A stretch of DNA of 10,574 nt, taken from the NCBI GenBank assembly GCA_033809515.1, contig JAPXLN010000032.1:1-10574 (forward strand). Direction: 5' to 3'. This stretch comes from JAPXLN01 sp033809515. GTDB taxonomy: Bacteria; Bacillota; Sulfobacillia; Fermentithermobacillales; Fermentithermobacillaceae. The position numbers and the translations under genes are program-made. The notes beneath the pieces were generated by a model. The model made no database searches, was not told where the DNA came from, and was given only the letters and a program-made list of their open reading frames with translations. This document shows, in pieces, positions 5,326 through 10,574 of this stretch (position 1 is its first letter; each line of letters begins with the position of its first letter).

Positions 5326-6307
5326 CGATGCTCACCACCTTGCGGATAACAAGGATGCCCACAATCTGCAGCACAGCGCCGCCTATGAGCATGGCGATGC
5401 CTACAGGCTCCTGAAGCATTATTCGTCCGAAGTCAGGGTACATTCCGAACACAAACAAGCCAAGGCCCACAGGAAGGAGGGAAACCACCCATGCGGATAT
5501 GCGGCCCTGGGCCGTGGCTACCCGGATCCTTGCCCGGGTCTTGATGCGCTTTTCTATGGTGGAAGCAGTATTCTCCAAGACCTGAGCAAGGTTTCCGCCA
5601 ACCTGACGCTGGATGAGCATTCCCGTAACCACAAGCTCGAGGTCTTTGCTTTCAATTCGCTCTACCAGGCCTGTCAGACTGTCCTCAACGCTGACGCCTA
5701 CTCTGTTTTCCCTCAAAACCTTCGCGAACTCCGTTGACAATGGGGGAGACATTTCCCTGCTAACCAGCTCTATGCTTTGAAGGAAGCTGTGTCCAGCCCG
5801 CAACGAGCTTGTCATCATTACCAGGGCGTCAAGAAGCTGACCTTCGATTTTGGATATGCGCTTAGCTTTGGCCTGGGCAACGCGCAGGCAGGGAATCAAA
5901 AGACCGCCAAGGCTGGTAAAAAGCGCAGGCAAGAGGCTGCGGAAAATCAAAAGACCAACGCCGAACCCTATGAGCCCCGATGCCAGGGTCAGGCCTACCA
6001 TCTCCTCGGCCTTCAATGGTACGCCTGCCTTCAGTAGGTAGAGCTGGATCCGGTCAAGGTACCTCCTCCCCAGGGCTGTGCTGGGGAGCCTGATAACGGG
6101 CAGGTGCAACCGTCTTGCCTCAGTTCCGGGCGGCAAGGTATCGGCCAGAGCGCTGGCTGTCTGGCGGGGAAATGTGGATGCAAGGCGCTCTCTTATGCGG
6201 CGCTTGCTTGCCGTCAGCCAACCAGCAAACTGCCAGATTACCAGGGATGTAAACAAGAAAGTGCAAACTGAAGCGGCTGCGGCCACATTGGTCACCTCGT
6301 TTTCCAA
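5318..6307 (-). CDS. tadB: Tad pilus platform protein TadB
   Basis: A 329-residue GspF/T2SSF-family membrane protein, partner of TadC in the pilus platform. Membrane segments lie at about 9-30, 104-141, 271-289 and 302-322. The T2SSF domain (about 155-285) includes LLDALVMMTSSLRAGHSF, EFAKVLRENRVGVSVEDSL and TGMLIQRQVGGNLAQVLENTA, which are typical of TadB. The longest frame starts with TTG at 6307, three nt after the tadA stop codon, with little Shine-Dalgarno sequence. A GTG at 6286-6284 (codon 8) has GAGGTG 6 nt upstream and keeps the first membrane segment, so the true protein may be 322 residues. The gene overlaps tadC by 8 nt. Confidence 0.9.
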   Translation of the reverse strand: MENEVTNVAAAASVCTFLFTSLVIWQFAGWLTASKRRIRERLASTFPRQTASALADTLPPGTEARRLHLPVIRLPSTALGRRYLDRIQLYLLKAGVPLKAEEMVGLTLASGLIGFGVGLLIFRSLLPALFTSLGGLLIPCLRVAQAKAKRISKIEGQLLDALVMMTSSLRAGHSFLQSIELVSREMSPPLSTEFAKVLRENRVGVSVEDSLTGLVERIESKDLELVVTGMLIQRQVGGNLAQVLENTASTIEKRIKTRARIRVATAQGRISAWVVSLLPVGLGLFVFGMYPDFGRIMLQEPVGIAMLIGGAVLQIVGILVIRKVVSIDV

Positions 6308-6310
6308 GAG

Positions 6311-7681
6311 TTACTTAGCAAACACCGAGAGCGGCACGTGAATGCCTTTAGCTTCCAGGGATGGCAGGCATTTCGGCATGACCCCTGTGGCGGCAAAAGA
6401 CCCCAGAACCTTGCTGTCGTCCGCTACTCCTTTCTGTTCGAATGTAAAAATATCCTGCAAAGTAATGACATCTCCCTCCATTCCGACTATTTCGGTGATC
6501 TTCGTTACTTTGCGGGAACCGTCTCTGAACCTGGTTTGGTAGACTATAAGGTTTATGGCAGAGTGTATCTGTTCCCGAATGGCTTTGATGGGGAGGTCCA
6601 TGCCTGCCATGAGCACCATTGTTTCCAGGCGTGAAAGCAGATCTCTGGGAGAGTTAGCGTGGCCGGTGGTAAGGCACCCATCGTGGCCTGTGTTCATAGC
6701 CTGCAGCATGTCAAGGGCTTCTCCGCCTCGAACCTCTCCGACAACCAGTCGATCAGGCCTCATGCGCAAGGAGTTAATCACAAGGTCCCGAATGGAGATT
6801 CTGCCTTTCCCCTCTACGTTGGGAGGGCGGGATTCCATCCTTATGACATGCTCTTGCTGGAGGTGAAGCTCAGCCGCGTCCTCTATGGTGATTATCCTTT
6901 CGTAGTTGGGGATGAATCCCGAAAGCACGTTCAAGGTGGTGGTTTTTCCTGAGGAAGTTCCGCCCCCTACAAGAATGTTCAGTTTGCCCTCTACGCAAGA
7001 TTTCAGGAACATGGCCATGTTTGTGGTAAGGGTGCCAAAGTTGATAAGATCGCCCATTGTGAAAGGGGTCTTCGAGAACTTCCTGATTGTGAGCACAGGC
7101 CCGTCGAGAGACACAGGAGGGATAGTGGCGTTGACACGGGAACCGTCGGGCAACCTGGCATCGACCATAGGCGAGCTTTCGTCGATCCTTCTGCCCAGGG
7201 GGGTGACTATACGCTCAATAATGTGCATTAGGTGAGCGTTGTCCCGGAAGGTTACATCGGTCAGCTCCACTTTGCCCAGGCGTTCCACATACACCTGATT
7301 GGGCCCGTTGGCCATGATCTCATTGATGGTTTCGTCAGCAAGCAGGGAAGTGATTGGGCCATAGCCGTCTATCTCGCTTATGACCTCACCTACCAGGCGG
7401 TGGTACTCTGCGCGGCTGAAGACGACCTCCATGTTTCCTAGCACCCTGTCTACAAGCGCCCCAACCTGGCCGCTGAGATACCTGGCCCGGTCGCCTTCGG
7501 ACATTTTCTCCATAGCTTCCACGTCTACGGCTTCAACCACAGCTTCCATGACAAGGCCTTTGGCCTGATGCCAGACTGCTTTTCGCACTGCCGCCGCAGA
7601 TGCAGCGCCCCCGCCCTCAGGTTGCTCCTGAGGCCTTCCCTGCTGTCTTAGATGCTCCAGTCGCTTCTGCAGAAGGGACAT
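6311..7681 (-). CDS. tadA: Tad pilus assembly ATPase CpaF/TadA
   Basis: A 456-residue cytoplasmic hexameric ATPase of the VirB11/GspE secretion family that powers Flp pilus assembly, and retraction in some systems. Residues 1-60 are a variable N-terminal stretch and 85-205 the N-terminal domain typical of CpaF (IDGYGPI, DDxTINEIMANGPNQVYVE-like, RIDESSPMVDARLPDGSRV). The catalytic core has Walker A GGTSSGKTT at 240-248, the Asp box ITIEDAAEL at 264-272, Walker B RLVVGEVRGGE at 311-321 and the His box TTGHANSPRD at 338-347. All key residues are intact. The ATG at 7681 has AGGAGG about 11 nt upstream, partly inside the last codons of cpaE, giving tight coupling. Length and motifs are normal for the family. 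Confidence 0.96.
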   Translation of the reverse strand: MSLLQKRLEHLRQQGRPQEQPEGGGAASAAAVRKAVWHQAKGLVMEAVVEAVDVEAMEKMSEGDRARYLSGQVGALVDRVLGNMEVVFSRAEYHRLVGEVISEIDGYGPITSLLADETINEIMANGPNQVYVERLGKVELTDVTFRDNAHLMHIIERIVTPLGRRIDESSPMVDARLPDGSRVNATIPPVSLDGPVLTIRKFSKTPFTMGDLINFGTLTTNMAMFLKSCVEGKLNILVGGGTSSGKTTTLNVLSGFIPNYERIITIEDAAELHLQQEHVIRMESRPPNVEGKGRISIRDLVINSLRMRPDRLVVGEVRGGEALDMLQAMNTGHDGCLTTGHANSPRDLLSRLETMVLMAGMDLPIKAIREQIHSAINLIVYQTRFRDGSRKVTKITEIVGMEGDVITLQDIFTFEQKGVADDSKVLGSFAATGVMPKCLPSLEAKGIHVPLSVFAK

Positions 7682-7689
7682 AAGAAACC

Positions 7690-8901
7690 TTACCTCCTAA
7701 CAGGCACAACGGTTGAACTTGAGGCTTGCCTGGACGGCACTGTTTTGGGATGGTCGCCTTCGGCAAGCATTTTGGCGGCTAGCTCTTCAATGCGCCTAGC
7801 TGCCGGTGAATTCCTGCCAGAAGGAAGGAGCACAAGAGGGATCCCAAGATTCAGTGCGTCCAGAAATGTCTTTTCGTTGTGGGGAATCACAGAAAACACT
7901 GGCATGCCCAGTTCTTCTTCGAGATCCTTGGTTTTCAGCCCGCCTGTGTAACCAACCTTGTTAACAACCACCCTAACCTTAGGTCTCAGGGCAAGGGTGG
8001 TAAGAAGGTCAAGGCACTGCTTCATGTTCTGAATGGATGCAAGGTCTAGGGTAGTAATAACAATTATGTCCCGGGCTTCTTCCAGAGCAGGTATCGTAGT
8101 GTCGTGCAAATATGTGGGAGTGTCTACGATTACATAGTTGAAGACTTCGGACATAAGCCCCAGTATCTTTTCAACATGCTCAGGGTGGACGAAACCTGCA
8201 AACTCAGGCTGCATAGGAGATGACAGGATCTTGATCCCCGAAGAATGTTCAGTGCAGTAGGTGTCAAGCGCCTCACGGTCTAGGTTGGTAATGTCGTCGA
8301 CCAGGTCTTTGATTGAGTATTTCCATGGAACCCCTGCCATGAGGGCAAGGTTCCCTGAGAAAAGGTCAAGGTCTACGGCTGCAACTCTCTTGCCTGTTAA
8401 CTGTCTTATAGCTACAGCTAGGTTGAGGGTTAGAGTTGTTTTGCCTACGCCTCCTTTGGTGCTGAACACGACAATTGTCTTGAACTGGGGTTTCGTCTTT
8501 CTCTGTACGGAAAAGAGTTCCCTGCGCTTTTTGTCCTGCTGAACAACTTTCTGGACGGCCTTTACGAGGCGGTCATCTTCCACGGGAAGGGTTAGGACCC
8601 CCTTGGCGCCTACCTGAAGCGCCAGGTGGAGGACTTTTTTGCTGTCTGACGCCGTCACAAGCAAAAGGCTTGACATGGGAAACTCCATGGCGAAGACCTC
8701 GGCCCAAGAGGTCCCTTCGTTTCCGGGCATGTCTATGTTCAACAGCACAACGTCGGGCTGGTGTTTCTCTGCAATGGTAAACCCCAGGCCCGGGTTATCG
8801 GTGTTGCCGATTATAAGGAACTCGCCGGTCTTGTGGAGACGTTCTTTTAGGTCACCTTCTTTTGCGTGGTCAACGATTAACAAGCTTGGTCTGTCCACCA
8901 A
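7690..8901 (-). CDS. cpaE: Tad pilus localisation ATPase CpaE/TadZ
   Basis: A 403-residue ParA/MinD-superfamily protein that places the Tad machine in the cell. Residues 5-120 form a receiver-like domain. At the usual phospho-acceptor site the sequence reads DVVLLN-IDMPG, with Asn55 in place of Asp, and the usual KP lysine is Leu105, so it is a pseudoreceiver. Residues 140-375 are the ATPase, with deviant Walker A STKGGVGKTT (147-156), VDLDLFSGN (177-184) and Walker B YVIVDTP (256-262). The last 25 residues are a Ser/Pro/Val-rich tail. Translation likely starts at TTG (8901), which has AAAGGA 9 nt upstream; the GTG next to it is the alternative. It lies 22 nt after cpaB and 8 nt before tadA. 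The CpaE/TadZ identity is firm from domains and context. Confidence 0.93.
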   Translation of the reverse strand: MVDRPSLLIVDHAKEGDLKERLHKTGEFLIIGNTDNPGLGFTIAEKHQPDVVLLNIDMPGNEGTSWAEVFAMEFPMSSLLLVTASDSKKVLHLALQVGAKGVLTLPVEDDRLVKAVQKVVQQDKKRRELFSVQRKTKPQFKTIVVFSTKGGVGKTTLTLNLAVAIRQLTGKRVAAVDLDLFSGNLALMAGVPWKYSIKDLVDDITNLDREALDTYCTEHSSGIKILSSPMQPEFAGFVHPEHVEKILGLMSEVFNYVIVDTPTYLHDTTIPALEEARDIIVITTLDLASIQNMKQCLDLLTTLALRPKVRVVVNKVGYTGGLKTKDLEEELGMPVFSVIPHNEKTFLDALNLGIPLVLLPSGRNSPAARRIEELAAKMLAEGDHPKTVPSRQASSSTVVPVRR

Positions 8902-8923
8902 GGCAAATCATCCTTTCGCGATT

Positions 8924-9634
8924 CTAGGGGTACAACGTCCGTAAGCTTCTCAAAGTGGCCGCTGGCAGCGAAGGTTTGGCATCCTCGCCTGAAGGTCTGA
9001 GCACCAGCTTAATCCGCCCAATGTTTTCGGCTAGGGTTACCAGCTGGGCATCCCGGGGGGTAACGGCCAGGGTAAGGTTGTCCGAATCCTGTACGCCGTC
9101 TTTCTTTTGCATGTCTTGGCCAACTGCAAGCACCAGAATATTGTGTAAGAGAGTTATGGCTTTTATGTTCTCCGGTTGGTCGCCTTCTTTGTAGAAGAGC
9201 AATACGTCTACGTAGTGTCCGGGTTTGATATGGCCGGCGACTCCCGATACCTGGTTTACTGCAATGGTTATAGCCCGGGTTTCCTCAGGGATCTTGTAAG
9301 GTAGCTCGTTGGCGGTTCTTTCTGACGCTAGCTGGGCTGTCAGAATGGTCTCCTCAGGCCAGATATCTACTATGGCGAACTGACCTACGATGCTCTTGGG
9401 GTCTTTCACCGCAAACGGGTGGGCGTACTTGGCAGGCATTTCGACGGTTCTCAGCATGTCGGAAGAAAGCTTGGTCCCCTGTGGGATCTTGCGTGCGGCA
9501 GTCACCACAGTGGTCAGGTCTTCAACTACGGCCGCTGTCCGGACCTGCATTAGATATCCGTAGACCAGAAGAGCTGTAAGTAGCCCCAGGACGATGGTTC
9601 CCGCTATGAGTATCTTCGATTTTGAGCTGCGCAT
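8924..9634 (-). CDS. cpaB: Flp pilus assembly protein CpaB/RcpC
   Basis: A 236-residue membrane-anchored protein of the CpaB/RcpC family. Residues 7-29 are a single N-terminal membrane segment. Residues about 42-103 form a SAF domain (VVTAARKIPQGTKLSSDML, EMPAKYAHPFAV, GQFAIVDIWPEETILTAQL). Residues 112-215 form the RcpC/CpaB domain (AITIAVNQVSGVAGHIKPGHYVDVLL, TLAVTPRDAQLVTLAENIGRIKLVLRP). In diderm bacteria RcpC is thought to support the outer-membrane secretin. Here no secretin gene follows, so it probably works with the cell envelope of a monoderm. The ATG at 9634 has AGGAGGAG 5 nt upstream, a strong site. The gene begins 22 nt after tadG. Confidence 0.93.
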   Translation of the reverse strand: MRSSKSKILIAGTIVLGLLTALLVYGYLMQVRTAAVVEDLTTVVTAARKIPQGTKLSSDMLRTVEMPAKYAHPFAVKDPKSIVGQFAIVDIWPEETILTAQLASERTANELPYKIPEETRAITIAVNQVSGVAGHIKPGHYVDVLLFYKEGDQPENIKAITLLHNILVLAVGQDMQKKDGVQDSDNLTLAVTPRDAQLVTLAENIGRIKLVLRPSGEDAKPSLPAATLRSLRTLYP

Positions 9635-9656
9635 GACGTCTCCTCCTGCAATGTGC

Positions 9657-10574
9657 TTACTTGATGAGCCTGACTGATTGAGTGGTAAACTCGGGATTTC
9701 CCCCTATGATCTCCGAGGGTTCCACAGTCTGAAGGAACCAGCCTGTGAGGATTTTTGTGTCCTTGTCGTAAGACTCAATGAAGAACTTCGCAAAGGCTGC
9801 TATCTCTACGTAATGCTTGCCGTTGTCCTCAAAGAACTTGTTCACGATAGGGACAATGACTACTCTGCGGCAGGACTCGTCAAGCTGGAGGTCGCTGGCG
9901 CTTTTGACGTAGCAGTCATGGGTGCAGGACCCAACCCTGCTTTCTATGGCATCATCCGCTGGCCCGGCCTTTACGCCGGGCAACGTTAGTATCTCCTGCC
10001 CCACATTGAGTACACCGTTGTACCCATTTGTTAGGTAATTCCCGAAGTTGCTCGGAGAATCGTAATCTAAAAAGCCGTAGTTGCCGCTGTTTTTGAGTTC
10101 GTCGTCCGGAGTCAGTGTCATGTCATACTTCTTATACCACTCGTAGGCACCCCAGAAGAAGGCCACAGGCACCAAGTTTCCCTGCTGCTGCTCTGCCATT
10201 CCTATCTGTACAATGGATGTAACCCCCACCGGTGTGCTTGTGGTCCCAATGGCGCGGGCGTAGAATGAGTCGGCCTGGATATGAAGGGTCACCATGACTC
10301 TGTTCAGGCCGTCAGGGTAACTGACTGCCATTTGACCCTGTTCGTTGCCCCAGGCTATGTCGGCCGTGTACGTACTGGTATTTGCGTTGCTGACGCTAAG
10401 CCCGTGACGTTCGGCGCACCTTGTTGCCACTGTAAATCCGTAAGCTCTCTTTTTGTCCGGCTGGCCACCGGCTTCTACGAGTTCAATAGCCGCAGCAAGA
10501 GCCGTGGCGTCAGCTATGTCCTGAAGGCGGGTATGACGAAAATACAGGTAGCCTCCGTCTACGGCAAGGGCCGT
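9657..10574 (-). CDS. TadG-type pilus assembly protein, 5' end missing
   Basis: The frame is open from the right edge to TAA at 9657, so at least 305 residues are present and the true start and likely N-terminal membrane segment are outside. The visible start reads ALAVDGGYLYFRHTRLQDIADATALAAA, the signature of the Tad N-terminal (TadE/TadG) domain, a pseudopilin-like anchor. It is followed by the usual beta-rich part with VMVTLHIQADSFYARAIGTTS. The later region (GNYGFLDYDSP, GYNGVLNVGQEILTLPGVKAGP) is familiar from clostridial TadE/TadG-like proteins. SCTHDC and a later Cys might form disulfides. A GTG at 10430 is an internal valine and not a start, because the signature lies upstream of it. 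TadG proteins are minor pilus or anchoring components. TadE cannot be fully excluded. Confidence 0.85.
   Translation of the reverse strand, partial: TALAVDGGYLYFRHTRLQDIADATALAAAIELVEAGGQPDKKRAYGFTVATRCAERHGLSVSNANTSTYTADIAWGNEQGQMAVSYPDGLNRVMVTLHIQADSFYARAIGTTSTPVGVTSIVQIGMAEQQQGNLVPVAFFWGAYEWYKKYDMTLTPDDELKNSGNYGFLDYDSPSNFGNYLTNGYNGVLNVGQEILTLPGVKAGPADDAIESRVGSCTHDCYVKSASDLQLDESCRRVVIVPIVNKFFEDNGKHYVEIAAFAKFFIESYDKDTKILTGWFLQTVEPSEIIGGNPEFTTQSVRLIK

Noticed and set aside
10428..10430. GTG as the start of the TadG-type gene
   Set aside because: The frame stays open to the window edge and the conserved Tad N-terminal signature is encoded upstream of this codon.

Overview
The window is about 10.6 kb of roughly 50-55% GC DNA in which every supported gene lies on the minus strand, reading from the right edge to the left. 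The content suggests a Gram-positive, probably clostridial bacterium (for example a Peptococcaceae-like lineage; this is inference). The reasons are an LPXTG sorting signal paired with a sortase, MucBP-like adhesin repeats, and a Tad pilus locus without an outer-membrane secretin gene between cpaB and tadZ. I did not identify the species.

Layout in the direction of transcription. 10574-4384 is a Tad (Flp-type) pilus assembly operon: a TadG-type pseudopilin-like protein (5' end outside the window), CpaB/RcpC, CpaE/TadZ with a degenerate receiver domain, the CpaF/TadA ATPase, and the TadB and TadC platform proteins. These genes overlap or are 8-22 nt apart. After a 260-nt spacer rich in hairpins (4124-4383) comes a 708-residue surface adhesin with a signal peptide, an N-terminal beta-rich domain, seven MucBP-like repeats, a PPVEE stalk and an LPVTG cell-wall sorting signal. 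A terminator-like hairpin (1947-1981) follows, then a class D-like sortase, then a c-di-GMP-I (GEMM-I) riboswitch, then a secreted transglutaminase-like protein with an intact Cys-His-Asp triad. The left 153 bases hold a plus-strand terminator (12-39), two DnaA-box-like sequences and a 12-bp palindrome.

How the parts may work together. The Tad machine would build a thin adhesive pilus, the adhesin would be anchored to peptidoglycan by the neighbouring sortase, and the secreted papain/transglutaminase-fold enzyme would act on a surface substrate when c-di-GMP allows its translation. The riboswitch ties the locus to the sessile/motile decision. It resembles in logic, but not in parts, the C. 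difficile system in which c-di-GMP riboswitches oppose a sortase-anchored adhesin and its releasing protease, and the Pseudomonas LapA/LapG system in which a transglutaminase-like cysteine protease releases an adhesin. The transglutaminase-like protein could instead cross-link the adhesin or pilus. Sequence alone does not decide between these, nor whether the riboswitch turns expression on or off.
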